A stretch of DNA of 64,000 bases from Agrocybe praecox (lineage: Eukaryota; Basidiomycota; Agaricomycetes; Agaricales; Agrocybaceae): positions 1,302,001-1,366,000 of the forward strand of contig OZ024846.1 of assembly GCA_964017145.1 (NCBI GenBank). Reading direction: 5' to 3'. Both the position numbers and the translations under genes were made by a program. The notes under the pieces were generated by a model. That model was not told the origin of the DNA and made no database searches. It saw nothing but the letters and a program-made list of their open reading frames with translations. Shown one piece after another: positions 1-11,400 of this stretch. Positions within the stretch are counted from its first letter, which is position 1; each line of letters begins with the position of its first letter.

Positions 1-2262
1 TAAATTGTCTGAGGCCCAACAATCTCACAATCTTTCAAAACTCTTCAGGATGCTTTCACCCACTACCTTACAGCCTCGCGATCACGCTTCATTTGCAGTA
101 ATGTCGCGCTTGATATCTTGCTTGGTGACTGAAAGAATTCTTCGCGCCTTCTACGTTCCCTTCTGTGACCCTCACATTGGATCGGTTGGCCTCCTTGTCG
201 TTCTGTCAACTCACACCATCTCTGAAAACGTCGACGTGTTTCGCCCCTTTCACCCGACCGACATATTTGTCATGGTACCGTTGCGAGACCATCCTGTCTT
301 GAAGGATGAACAAGCACGGACGCACGGACGTCTCGTGGGTCTTGTAGACCCGTTGGACATGCTTTCGCCCATACTTGAATTTGATGAGAAGAACGAAGTA
401 AACGACCTTGTAAGTTTCTATCGTTTCATTGACATACTTCCTGCACTGCTGATACGCTTCGAAGGACAAATTTAGCCAATCTATCCTGGACAATCTGAGG
501 CCACCTCCTTGGGATATGTCCTCTTCACGTGGATCACTGCGCTTTGTTGCAAATCCTGTAGACTTGTGGAGAAAATTCGTAGAAAAAGTTTTCATCCCTG
601 AAAATCTCCGCGACGTTATCGCTCAGGAAATACAGAGTTCTCTTGATTGGCAAAGTGCGTAAATAAAGATCTAATTGAATGGACATACTAATCATTGTAT
701 CAGCACTGTCTTATCAGAATCCTCCTGCTTGTCCCAAGCTCCATGCGCCCTCCATAGATTGGGAACAAAGTCTCGTTGCTGGACACCCGACCCATCCGGT
801 GAGCTAAATTTACAAATTTGGGTAGTCTTCAGTAACTTACTCCGACATTGAAGATGCACAGAGCACGTATGCAAGCCACGAACGACACTCTAGACTATGA
901 CTGGTATCACCCTAAAGTTCGATTCGTCAAAGTGCCTAAAAACAAACTCAGTCTTCTTGGGGAGTTCTCCGAAATAGCAGACGCACTCGTCTCAAAGGCG
1001 GCGAAGAGCGCCGGTACCACCATCGTAAAAAACGACGGGTACTTATTTGTTCCGGTCCACGAACTCCAAATCGATAACATTATAAGCAAGTTCGAAGACG
1101 TTGAGATTTTACCACCAGATGTTCAACTTCTTGCCAAAGCACAGTCAAGCATCAGGTGCGCTTAATCACCCAAACATTATTTTACCAGAAAACTTATTTA
1201 TCAATCAGGACTGTCATCATCCCTGATTTTCCGGGCATAACGCTTAAATTAGCCGTTGGTGTGAAGATCTCTTCATCTTTGAGGACTATCTCGCACTTCA
1301 CTGCCGACTTTGGACCGCGCTTTTCTGCAGATGTAGTACCAAAGTTGGCGGTCAACCCGGCAATTCTGGCCATTGAGACGGAACCTAGCAGTGCGGTCTA
1401 TCGAACACCAATCGCCGAAGTTGCAAAACATTTTACAGCTGTCATCAGGGAAGAATACAAACCACCTAAAGGGGAGAACGTGATTGTCTGCGCAGCTCTG
1501 CTCGAAGAAGGCCACTACAATGTACCCGCCGGGATGTCCGCGGTAGAACATGCGTTTGGGCTGGATACAGAAGAGAAGAGGGCTATATTCTTAAACACGT
1601 ACGTCAATTCTCAGGCCAAGCACAGAAGGAGGTTGCTCACGATGTTTTATAGATATATAAAAATGGCATGTGAGGCGCTGATACCGGCATTGGTGAAAAA
1701 TGGCGTAGCCTTTGAAGCACATGCACAGAACATGCTGGTGCGCTTTGATATAGCTACGAAGCAACTTCGCGGGTTTGTCGTACGTGACCTCGGAGGCCTG
1801 CGGATACATCCTCCCACCCTTTGCAAATCTATCGGTGTCGACTTTAAATTTTTGCCTGGTCATTGCGTGGCAACCCAAACCTTGGAAGAAATCTTCCCGA
1901 AATTCTACCACACTTTTGTGCACAATCATCTCCAACGTTTGATCAGGCTACTTGGCTTCCATCATAACGGTCGAGGTTGGGAGATGCTGCGGATGCACAT
2001 GTCCTCGGTAATTCCAAAGGAACATCCTGTATGGAAAGTCTGGATGGACCCGAGCAGCAAAGAAGTTGATTCGAAATGCTTGATGCGTATGCGTATGAGG
2101 GACTCGTACCGGGATGTAAGTAGTACATGCACTGCTCTGTTCGACAATAAACTATCCTGACGTTTCCTGTAGATGGTGTACAGCCCTTACCCAAACATGA
2201 TTCAGTTCCGACCCCAGTTGCCTGCGAAGTCAGCTTAATCAACTGGTGTATTCTGGCATTTC
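1..2262 (+). repeat. Left arm of inverted gene duplication
   Basis: This arm carries NIS copy 1 and matches 28350-30615 in reverse orientation, through exons and introns, at visually above 90 percent identity. Homology fades about 25 bases after the stop codon (near 2262). The left limit lies at or beyond the window edge. Confidence 0.9.
50..2238 (+). CDS. IucA/IucC-family NIS siderophore synthetase, copy 1
   Basis: Predicted ATP-dependent synthetase that condenses a carboxylic acid such as citrate with an amine or hydroxylamine to build a siderophore, probably cytosolic. My model has six exons: 50-409, 465-654, 704-798, 854-1155, 1209-2115 and 2173-2238. They sum to 640 codons (639 aa), a usual family length. 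Visible motifs are GHPTHPMHRAR (spliced across exons 3 and 4), the SSLRTI-type segment in exon 5, EHAFG, FEAHAQN and VRDLGG, which together mark the IucA/IucC ATP-grasp-like core, followed by an FhuF-like C-terminus. Intron 1 must use the AAG acceptor at 464, because the TAG at 475 breaks the frame. I start at the ATG at 50; an upstream exon beyond the window edge cannot be excluded. A second, inverted copy lies at 28373-30552. The substrate is unknown. In fungi the well-known precedent is rhizoferrin synthetase of Mucoromycota. Confidence 0.85.
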
Positions 2263-3202
2263 AATTATATATATATATCGGTATTAACAATTATTTCTAT
2301 ATCATATCTGAACATTCCGTTTTCTTGTTTTCTCTTATGCTCCTATTTTCCCCCTCCTTATGGTTATGCGTTGTTATCTTTATCTGATAACGAAGAAAAC
2401 TGCAGATCGTTTAATATTTGTTATACACAGATATAGATGACTTCATCGACAATATTGCAGTGCAAACAGTTCAAACCACTCTGAGTGTAGAAATGCCAGT
2501 AGTTTTGCAGAAGGCCGGGCTATGCCTATCGAGGTTGTGGGTTAGGATGGCGTTCCCGGGCGTATCATACTATTTTTCTTAAAGCAGCATTTCTCTTTGC
2601 GACTCAAAGGCGAGGCTAGCTTCGGACCCTTCATGGCTGCTGAACTCTTGTCCTCCTGTAACGTGAGCAAATTGCGTCCCCGTTCATGACTCAAACGTCA
2701 GTATGTACAATAAAGGTAGATCTCCCCACAGATGAAAAAGTTTATCTCAATTTTCTTTGAGGGATGATGGTGATATTACATACATCTAGCTCAGTTGTAG
2801 TCCAGTTGCTGTCAAAAATATCCGTTCTGAGGTTCAAGGATCTGGTTGACAAGAAGAAAAGCAGAGACGAAAGCCTCCAAATTCAAATTCAAAGGCTACG
2901 CGCTGAGGCACTTGGGTCTGCACTACAGGCGGCCGGAGTAACTGCGCAATCACCAAATGATAGAGTGATTCAAGTCATCCCAGGACATCACAAAAATCCT
3001 TGGAAACGTTCCATATTCGCACAGCATCATGATTGGACAAAAAACCAGAAGTCATATTTTGGAAACTCGCATCTTTCTTCTTGTCATCCACAGCTCCTCT
3101 CCCTTGTCATCCTAGATACCCATATTCATCAAGGGGCGCTGGAAGCTCGCGGAACACCTTATACCTGGTTGATACTTTTGACCTGCGAAATCTTCAATAT
3201 CA
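2263..3202. other. Intergenic, AT-rich
   Basis: This stretch holds a short TA-dinucleotide run near 2267-2278 and no gene I can support. An open frame at 2764-3210 has no recognisable domain and runs into the 5' end of the next gene. It may include the promoter and leader of the C2-domain gene. Confidence 0.5.
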
Positions 3203-5267
3203 ATGTCTAAACCGAACAAACCCATTGATCTAAACGACAAAGTTAGCAAAGAAGACGAGATCGGCACCCTCATTATCGTCATACTGAAAGCGCGTAACCT
3301 CAACGACAAACATTCTTTCCGGAAATCAGATGTCTTTGCAGAAGCTATTTTAAATGGTTAGGATCGTCCTTGCTCTATCATACTGAGCACATTTCGCTTT
3401 CTCTCTTACTCATTTGTTATATTATTGGCGTTCTAATCATTAGGTACCCACAAACGCACGTCTATCGACATCAAAGGCGGCCAGCGCCCGGAATGGGATA
3501 CAGAGGTTCGGTTCAGCGTCCACAAGAGCGCAGCGGTTAAGCACCGAAAGTTAGAGGTGGCATGCTATTCTCAAGAGCCGCGCTCTGAAGATCTCATGGG
3601 GAAAGGCGAGCTGGATATTACAGAAACGCTTCGGACAGGCGAGTTCGATGGTGAGTTATTGCAACCCATACGTCCCAAACGATGCATCTCACAATGTACG
3701 CGTACAAACAGACTGGATACCACTTGAAGTGGATGGCGTCCAGCGTGGAGAGATTTATCTCGAAATGACCTACTACGCCAACGCTCCTGCGCCGCCCAGT
3801 AAAGCTGCGCCCAATAAAATGCTTGCGGCTGTGCAAAATCAGAACGCTGCAGGATTAATGCGAAGGCCTTCGAAGCTGTCACCTGCGGATCGTCTTTCAA
3901 GACCCCAACAAAGCCATTCAGTGGTACCACAGAACTACGCGCAGCCTGATCCTCAGGTGCTGGCCTCCAACTTGAGGCCAGCAGCATCACCAGGCCATCC
4001 CTCGTCCCGATTACATGAGCAGTATACACCCCAAGTCCCCAATAAAGATCCCAATCCTGAAATACAGCTTCCTTCTAGTCTGAGGCCGGCACATCCCACT
4101 AATGTTCCAGCCCAGGATAACAGAGTTGGAGATCTCCAGCGTCAGCATCGACCTTCATTTTCGACCGAAAGTGCCAATAGCTTGCATTCCGGTGGTTCAA
4201 GACCAGGATCACAACCAGGATCACAGCCTGGTTCACAAAAGCATTCGCCGACCAGTTCTCCGCCTTCACTTCCAGCAATACTGCGTCCGGGTCCTGCAGG
4301 TGGAGCTTCTGCGACCCCCACGCAGACTCGTCCAACCCCTCACCCTCAGGTCAATGAATACGGACAAAGACCAGGACATGGCCGGCAACAATCTGGGCCG
4401 TCCAATCAAACCTATGCCACACATTACAGGACGACCTCTCATGGATCCAATCCTTATCTAGGAGACGATGCAAATGCAGCTTCAAATCCATACATTGGTG
4501 GGGCTCAGACCAACAACGATACTCTCCCTGTCAATACGAGCCATAATAGTCGACCTCATTCTCCTGTACATGCCCCTTCAGGAAACGCAGTGCGCTATGG
4601 CGCTCTTTCAACCCCGCCCAATGGCCCTCCATTGATTTGGCAACCAGATAACTCGGTACCTTCTAACATCAATTCCAACAATTCATTCTCGTTCCCTATA
4701 CCTCTGGTATCACCTACTCAAGACGGAACACAGCAGCCCTCCTTCACATACGCCAGCTCCCAGCAAGCTCCCCCTCCTCCTCTGGCATCGAACGCTGGGT
4801 ATCTACATCAACAACCACCAGCTTATCAATACAGAGCGCCCTCCTCGTCTTTCAATGGACGCGATTGGGAAACGGATCCGAGCAAACTAGCAAGATACCA
4901 GTCTCCATTACCACTACCTCCTGGTGTCCAACCGAAACCTGCCCCTCCAACGCCAACGCCAGCGCAAGCACCAGCACCAGCACCAGCCCAGGCCCCCGCT
5001 CCCGCTGTACCACCTAAATCCCCTACCCCACCTCAAGCTCAAACCGAGCCTATCATCCCAGGGGTAGACCAGGCCCACATTGCAGCTTTACGGAGAGTAG
5101 AAGCAGAAGCTGCCCGGCGACGAGAGCAGGAGCTAAAAGATCTTGAGTTAGCCATGGCACTGGACAGGGAATTGAACATTGCGGAAAGTAATGCTTCGGG
5201 GTCTGCTCCTCCTCCTCCTGGTGCTCCTGCTGGTAGTGCCGCGGCAATGCCAGGCAGCTGGCACTGA
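3203..5267 (+). CDS. C2-domain proline-rich protein, Fic1/Inn1-like
   Basis: Three exons (3203-3356, 3444-3650, 3712-5267) give 638 aa. Residues about 15-120 form a C2 domain (GTLIIVILKARNL opening, KSDVFAEAILNG, RPEWDTEVRFSV, GEIYLEMTYYA closing strand). The rest is a long, disordered Pro/Ser/Gln-rich region with many PxxP-type motifs, including a PAPAPA run near 4960-5020. This layout is that of the yeast and fission-yeast ingression proteins Inn1/Fic1, which link the actomyosin ring to membrane and septum formation through SH3 partners, so a role in cytokinesis or hyphal septation is inferred. The last 70 residues contain a charged helix (ALRRVEAEAARRREQE) and a UIM-like DLELAMALDRELN, an addition I do not associate with Inn1. 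Other fungal C2 proteins remain possible. Confidence 0.75.
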
Positions 5268-5618
5268 TTAATTATGATTACTGTTCTACTTACTACCTAT
5301 ATTACCAACCATCTTTCTAATGCTTTTCGGATTATTATTTATTGCAGGGACGGATCCCCCTGTCCCGTACATGTGCGTTTGGTTTATTACGAATACAAGT
5401 AGGACAAACCAATAATGATGATTATACATTACATTTTGTACATTTCAAAGGGCAGACATGGGTGCAAGAAAAATCCGTCGTGAGTAAGGCAAGTAAGTAA
5501 TACAGTCGGATGTAGTGTTATGTTAATACACAGATGCACAGTAAGCTTATGGACGCATGAGTAAGGATGGTATACAAAGGGATTAAAACGTTAGATTTGT
5601 CCGATATTCGTACTGTTT

Positions 5619-6616
5619 CTAGACGAGCTGGGTCATCCCGCTTGCACTGGTTGGACTCGAATTATAGTTGTGACCGTGTTTGTACGCTGTCAGTTCGCCC
5701 TTTTCGACATTTTTGGAGAGGCGGAGGTCGTAATGGAATGAAAGAAGGTAGATTGTGAAGCCGAATGAGATGACCCATTCTAGGATGGCTAGAGGATTGA
5801 GTGTCAAAGATTAGTTTGTTAGGCGGAATTGTTGGTAAACGTACCTCCAACTTCTTGCGCCTTGAATAATGCGATTCCAAATGCAATGGCACAGAGAATC
5901 AAGATACCCGCAATTATTGCTTTGGCGATGTACGCTATTTTGAGAGCTCGGAGACCGTGATAGTCTTTGCTGACGCATCGGTACTGTAAGAAAGAAAGAA
6001 ATGTAAGTAAGAAAATAAGAAACAATGATATACGGATAAAATATATGCGAGGCATTATTAAGACACGGGTGATATAAAAATATATAGTATGTACCTGAAG
6101 GATAGTGAATATCGCGCTGAGCGCGACGCCAACCATAAATACGAGAAGGAACACGCGATGTGCGCGCGTGAACCGCTTCGTGTCGAAGATGGAAAGAAAA
6201 AGGAGCCCGAATGCTCCTATGAGCGAGCCTAGGATGGCCAGACAACTCAGTACGAGCTCTCGTCTCCGCTGATGGGGCATTAACCTGAGAAATAACACAT
6301 GAGTACAAATGAAAAAATGAACGAAAAAATAAAACTCTCACCGTCCCGTATGCCTCAACAAGCGCTCAGACACGAGCGTGAGGAAGAACCCAAAGCCAGT
6401 TATCGCAGACCCAGTGACGAACAGCGGCTTGAGGTTGCTCGCGCCGACGTCTGAGATATACGCGATCTTCCCGTTCTGCGAGGGGTACTTGGGGCGGCCG
6501 GACGCGAGCCAGACGATGAGCATCGCAAGCAGCGTCGAGAACCACATCGCGCCCGCCGCGAGCGGAATCCAGACATATGTCCAGTGACGGTAGCGCAGTG
6601 GGAACGAGTCCAGCAT
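5619..6616 (-). CDS. Frag1/DRAM/Sfk1-family six-TM membrane protein
   Basis: Four exons on the minus strand (6616-6342, 6284-6095, 5983-5845, 5788-5619) give 257 aa. The signature KIAYISDVGA after the first membrane segment is diagnostic of the Frag1/DRAM/Sfk1 family. Hydrophobic stretches predict six membrane spans: TYVWIPLAAGAMWFS, the FVTGSAITGFGFFLTLV region, the LVLSCLAILGSLIGAFGLLF region, the VFLLVFMVGVALSAIFTIL region, the KAIIAGILILCAIAFGIALF region and ILEWVISFGFTIYLL. Yeast Sfk1 works with Stt4 in plasma-membrane PI4P and lipid asymmetry control; DRAM proteins are lysosomal and linked to autophagy. Which role applies here is not visible. The start at 6616 gives the expected short cytosolic N-terminus. 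Confidence 0.85.
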
Positions 6617-7815
6617 GGGTTCTTTATTTTTTTTTGATTAGTAGCAGTGAGCTGGTTGATTAGTGGTATGTAGCAGTAGTGGGGTTTGTATGTAGGAGAA
6701 CCGTTTACGTGCGAGATATCTTACATTGAGTCCATCCTAGTGACGTCATTATTGAGTATATAGTCTCTTCATCATAGGGGAACTTCCGACTCCCCGCAGT
6801 TGTTGTAAACTTGTACCTGCCAATGCAAGGTCTAAGCAGCTGTGGAGAACGTGCTAAACATAAACCGTTAATGATGGTGAGGCACATACTATAAAAAAAG
6901 AAAGCGAATCATACCTGGTGCATTTCCCATTGCGGGTGCAAAGATAAAAGTAGCACACGAGCGTTCAAGTTTCCGGTTAATAATCGCTTACTGAAGTGAA
7001 GGTCGTATTAATAACAAATCCAAATCGTAATCCAAGCGGTGAAAGCGAATCCAAGGTGCAGTAGCCGTATGTGTGGCGACTTTTGCAGTGTCATGATATG
7101 TGGGTAGAACTCGGAAACGTATACGGGGAAAAGGATTTAAAAAAAGTCTATGATGACAGATCATGATTCAAAACCCATCCAACTCTGGGACGAAAAAGAC
7201 AGAACACAAGTAAAACACGAGGGATGGATATCAGGATCAGGAATATGGAATATGGAGGTAAAAGCCAAGTAACCGTGTGTGACGATAGTACCGTGGTTCT
7301 CACCCCGTGAACGATAAACGGCGCAAGGTTGATCAACGCATAAGCACAAAAAAAAATAAGCTTAGTAAAGTCATCTTTGGTCCCAATATCCATGATGAAG
7401 CAATGGCAATGTATGCCCAGGAGTAAAAATTTGCACCGTTTAGGGACAAACGCGAAACCCGTTGTCCGAGTACAACTGATCAATGGAGATGACAAAAGTA
7501 AAAAAGGGGGGGCAAGCAGGAGGTCGCTTATAAGGTCGTAATAGTAGTAAAAAATACAAAGAGGGATATACAAGCAAGGAACAAAATAACGAAAAGAAGA
7601 GAGGGGGTCGATGGAGTGTGGGCGAGGCGGCGGAATGAAAAAATAGGAAGGAGAGTGATATGAGAGCACAGCGAAAAGTAGGGCATAAGCCGAACAGACA
7701 CGAAATGAACAAATAAAAGGCCCCGTGGAAAGATAATGACAAAAAAAATCATCGTTCAGGTTCCTGTAATCCGGTCTAGGACGAGGGGTAACAAAGGCAT
7801 GCACAGCACGTTTAG
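6617..7815. other. Intergenic, no supported gene
   Basis: I find no conserved domain here. A 249-codon minus-strand frame (7148-7897) overlaps the last exon of the DsbA-like gene and is low-complexity, rich in Phe, Leu and Ser, so I treat it as chance. The stretch probably holds the promoter of the Frag1-family gene and the 3' end of the DsbA-like gene. Confidence 0.5.
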
Positions 7816-8891
7816 TTAGGCAACAATAGTTGCACCAACGACAGGTCCTGGGAACGGGGACGGCGCGTTGTAGGTGCCATTGCACGCAGCATTGCACGCA
7901 GCAAGTTTCTTGAATATCTTAGATGATATCAAGTAGGCGTTAGTCATTAGTATTTTTATGAGTAATATTGACTCACCTGGATGAATACATCCGACGATTG
8001 TCCGCCACTGACCGCCCATTTACTGTCGATGATGGTCATAGGGACCCCGGTGACGCCTTTTGAACGAACGTCCTCGCACATCGCATTGACTTCCTTCTCC
8101 AACTGATCAGACTCCAAGAATGCGATGGCCTATGCAATAAGAGGAACGAGAAAGATAGAGTATTGCATAAGTATGACGTGCTAATAGATGGCGGCGGCTG
8201 TGAGACCTGTAGAGACGACGACGACATACCTCTGCCTTTGACATGACGCGAGACTTTTCGGCCAAAGTAGCCAAGACGTTGATATCCGCGATATCCTGGC
8301 CTTCTTCCATATGTGCCTTGAAGATAGCGCAGAGCAAGGGGATCTGGAGGTCCTGGCCGCCCAACTGGTATGCCTTCTGGCAAAGGCGATGTGCGCGAGT
8401 CGTCTGGCTCATGACGCCATGGAAGGAGCTGATTTGTTTGCGAAGAACATATCAGAAAAAAAGAAGAAAAAAGAAAGCGTCTAAGTCAGAAACAACGGCC
8501 GCGTCCATGAAACCATCAAACGAAAAGCACACATACATAGGTACCCCTTTCTCTTCTCCCCACTTCGATATGGCAACCTGGAGCTTGGTGAACTTGTCTT
8601 TACCGATGTGCTTGAGAAGGAAGTCTTCCTTATCGACTTTGGGACTGCCATCGGGGAGGACGTTGGTGCTCAGAAGGCGGTACGGCATGTGCACGAGCTC
8701 GAACGCCAAAGGGAGCTGGAGAGTGTCCTTGCAATAGGCAATGGCGTTGAGCAGCTCATGTTGGCCGACGCAGCAGTTTGCACAGGCCTAAAAATGCGGG
8801 GGTGTGTGAGGGAGGGTATAAGCGAAATGAATCAGGGCTGAGCACGCACAAAGTCGGTTATGACGGTCAATCTAACCACACGGGTAGACAT
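7816..8891 (-). CDS. DsbA/FrnE-like thiol oxidoreductase
   Basis: Five exons (8891-8850, 8787-8537, 8428-8230, 8129-7977, 7917-7816) give 248 aa. The fold is that of the FrnE/2-hydroxychromene-2-carboxylate isomerase branch of the DsbA thioredoxin superfamily: an opening strand VVRLTVITDF, then CANCCVGQHEL as the redox CxxC turn and helix, then ISFHGVMSQTTRAHRL, and finally the cis-Pro loop GVTGVPMTIIDSKWAVSGGQ. The CxxC straddles the first splice junction. The usual turn in FrnE-type proteins is C-P-W-C, so C-A-N-C with an extra third Cys is atypical. The tail after FIQIF carries two more Cys residues and an Ala/Pro-rich end. It probably acts as a cytosolic thiol-disulfide or glutathione-linked enzyme; the substrate is unknown. 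Confidence 0.85.
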
Positions 8892-9556
8892 GGACGAGGA
8901 GAGAGAGTTGTAAAAAAAAAAAAGCAGATTGCAGATATTTAGACGCTGGAATAAAAGTGGACGGTTATGAAAGAGACTTTGTTGAGAGGAGGAACATGGA
9001 GATGAGGGGAAGACAAGGACCCGGCTGACTGAGCTTAATAGATCGACAAAGCGGATCGGAGGACTCTTTTGCCACAAATGTACCGTCACAAATGCTGACA
9101 AACACAGCTTTGCCCTTACACATCCTCCTCTCAGACTCTCCCCTTTCACTTTTTATTCATAATCGATTAATCCTTTGCTCCGAACATACCCATGCTACTT
9201 TCTTCATCCAAACTATTCATGATAATTAGAAAACCATCCATTGCTTTACTTGCCTCTGCTCGGTCATCGGCAAAGATCACTTCTGTCATGCTAGAAATAT
9301 CCACTTGCCCACCAACCCGGCGAGCAATAAACACAAGGTCGGAATCATCCGCTAGATTCGAGGAGGTCTTCTCGGGCTATACGTAAGTTCACTCAGCATG
9401 TGCCGTTACTACACAGCAGCGGATGCGAGATTGTCCAGGGGACGGAGGATACCCGGGAGGATAAGTCTAGAGAAAAAGTGACACACGCTGTATAGGTGCT
9501 CAGCGAAGTCCGTGTTGCACGTAACATAATTTGGGACCAAAATAAATTTCAAGTGC
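8892..9556. other. Intergenic
   Basis: This is the upstream region of the DsbA-like gene up to the left edge of F-box unit A. It contains pyrimidine/purine-biased patches near 8900-8930 and no supported gene. Confidence 0.5.
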
Positions 9557-11400
9557 GAATATTAATGTCTGCATTCAGATTGGGTGCTCTGAATCAGCAC
9601 AGAGTAAATGTATAAAGAGCAACCCGGGAAAGTAAAGTACCGTAAAACAATATTTATATCTGACATTATCAATTGTCCATGTCATTAGAGTCTAGACTTG
9701 TTGGTCGCAGTGAGGCATTTATCTTGAAGAAATAAGGAAAAAAAAAACTATATTGCTAGTATGTCGTGTGTATCTTCGTACCCAAGATCGAGAGGCCACG
9801 CTTCAGGTTCATCACGGTTTTCGACATTGGGCACGAGATTCTGCAACCAATCCAGTCGATGTTTCTTGCGCAGGACTTCGCGGCTGCGGCGGTCCAGAAA
9901 AACATTACGCAGCCCTCTATTATTCTCATCAAACTCGAACGCCATGGCACAGAAATCGGGCACTTCGAGGGTGTCTAAGTGGCGGAGGCCTATGGTGTCC
10001 AATCGCGGCCAGTATTCGAGATCCAGACACAGCAGGGAGAACATATGTGGTACGGCATCGTCTATGTACAGCGAAGTGATGTGCGGGAAGGCAATGAACA
10101 GACCATCGACATCATTTCCGCCGAGTAGGGACGATTCCAAAGACAGAGCGCGAACCGAGGGAATGACGCCAGAGTCGAATGCTTGGATATCCACGAGGAA
10201 TAACGAATGAAGGTTTGGCATATTCATCAAGGCCAGCGGGCGTGCAATCGGCGAGGAAGAACCCCGAATACGCAGATTGAGCAGGTGGGGTAGATTTACG
10301 GGACTGATGATTTCCATTGGATCGCGCGGGAAATGGATGGACAATTCATTGAGGGAGAGGTTGATAAGAGATGTTGGGGACTGTAAGATGTGCTGGAATT
10401 GTTTATGGGTCATGTAATGCCTCGTCCAGCCGTCGAGGTGCAAAGTGGTGACGGAGGAGGTTGGTGGGTGGTGGTTACCCAAGGATAACCCGGCGAGTCT
10501 GACGAACTTGAGCCGTTCAGAGGCCGAGGGTAAAATAGAAGGAAGGACGTCATTGTACTGCTGCCTGGGAGATAACGATCCTTCCTGGGGAATTTCAACG
10601 ATGCTCAAGGAGAGGTGTTCGAGGAGATGTGTTGTTGCATCCTGAAGTAAGGCGCGAACAGGAAGCACGGAGCCACATCTCGAGACGAGAGATAGACGCC
10701 TCCATCGTTCGCTATGAAGCTTAAGGAGGTCCAAGTATGGTTGGATCGCGTCTGTGTGAAAGTCGAGAGTTATGTCGAGAAAACAAGAGTCCGAACGTGT
10801 TAGATGAGCCTCTAGAAAAGAGAGTTGAATAGGACCGGCCATGTCGATGGTATTCCAGAATAATGGAGTCCCGAGGACGATTTCCCTCCAACGGTGACAG
10901 ACATGAGATATTGCGACATGAAAGGGCTTTCTATCCCTGTTCTTCTTCCAAGTTTTCACTTTGGAAAGCCGCTTTTGACAAATTGCAAGAATATCAGTGA
11001 GAAGTTCATTGGGCAAACGAAATATGGCTGATTTGTTATTCGCAATTCGTGCGCATGCTCGTCTGTGAGATTCCAGTTCGATGTCAATCGACTCCAGTTC
11101 ACGCTGCAATGCATCCTTCCTTGATTCAAGAGCTGCAATTGCCTCCAAGAGGGATTCCATGAGGTGGTTAAAAGAGAAAGACAGCTCGATCACACTATGA
11201 ATAGCAAACCAATAAAACTTCAATTCTTTATATACAACAAATAAATAATAAAAGTTAAGGTATCCATCAGACAGACGCTCTGCTCGCTGGCCAAAAAGAC
11301 CACACCCGCTCGGGCGAGGCAGAATAAATGACCAAATGTCCTCGAGACCTCATGAAAGGCCACGTTCTCAGTTGAACGAGAGAGCGCGGATGTCATCGAG
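9557..11400. repeat. F-box duplication unit A
   Basis: Direct repeat of 16011-18296 at visually above 90 percent identity, from ATATTAATGTCTGCATTCAG on the left to GCGCGGATGTCATCGAG on the right. Unit A has about 60 bases (about 9690-9750) that are absent from unit B, and lacks the MITE found in unit B. The unit holds one F-box gene with its flanks. Confidence 0.9.
9748..11160 (-). CDS. F-box protein, copy A
   Basis: Single-exon gene of 470 aa. An N-terminal helix (ALESRKDALQRELESIDIEL) is followed by an F-box-like motif, IFRLPNELLTDILAICQKR, and then VAISHVCHRWREIVLGTPLFW, the usual agaricomycete F-box layout. The remainder looks like degenerate leucine-rich repeats (LPHLLNLRIRGSS, MPNLHSLFLVDIQ, ITSLYIDDAVP). 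F-box proteins recruit substrates to SCF ubiquitin ligases through Skp1, and agaricomycetes have hundreds of them. I start at the Met of MESLLEAI, shared with copy B; an in-frame upstream Met at 11223 lies in sequence not conserved between the copies. The C-terminus ends HDILAI, while copy B ends with a different tail because of the 60-base length difference downstream. Confidence 0.85.
   Translation of the reverse strand: MESLLEAIAALESRKDALQRELESIDIELESHRRACARIANNKSAIFRLPNELLTDILAICQKRLSKVKTWKKNRDRKPFHVAISHVCHRWREIVLGTPLFWNTIDMAGPIQLSFLEAHLTRSDSCFLDITLDFHTDAIQPYLDLLKLHSERWRRLSLVSRCGSVLPVRALLQDATTHLLEHLSLSIVEIPQEGSLSPRQQYNDVLPSILPSASERLKFVRLAGLSLGNHHPPTSSVTTLHLDGWTRHYMTHKQFQHILQSPTSLINLSLNELSIHFPRDPMEIISPVNLPHLLNLRIRGSSSPIARPLALMNMPNLHSLFLVDIQAFDSGVIPSVRALSLESSLLGGNDVDGLFIAFPHITSLYIDDAVPHMFSLLCLDLEYWPRLDTIGLRHLDTLEVPDFCAMAFEFDENNRGLRNVFLDRRSREVLRKKHRLDWLQNLVPNVENRDEPEAWPLDLGYEDTHDILAI

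Noticed and set aside
2764..3210. 148-codon plus-strand frame
   Set aside because: It has no domain and its end overlaps the start of the C2-domain gene; no splice partner was seen.
7148..7897. 249-codon minus-strand frame
   Set aside because: It overlaps the last exon of the DsbA-like gene, is low in complexity and has no recognisable domain or splice context.
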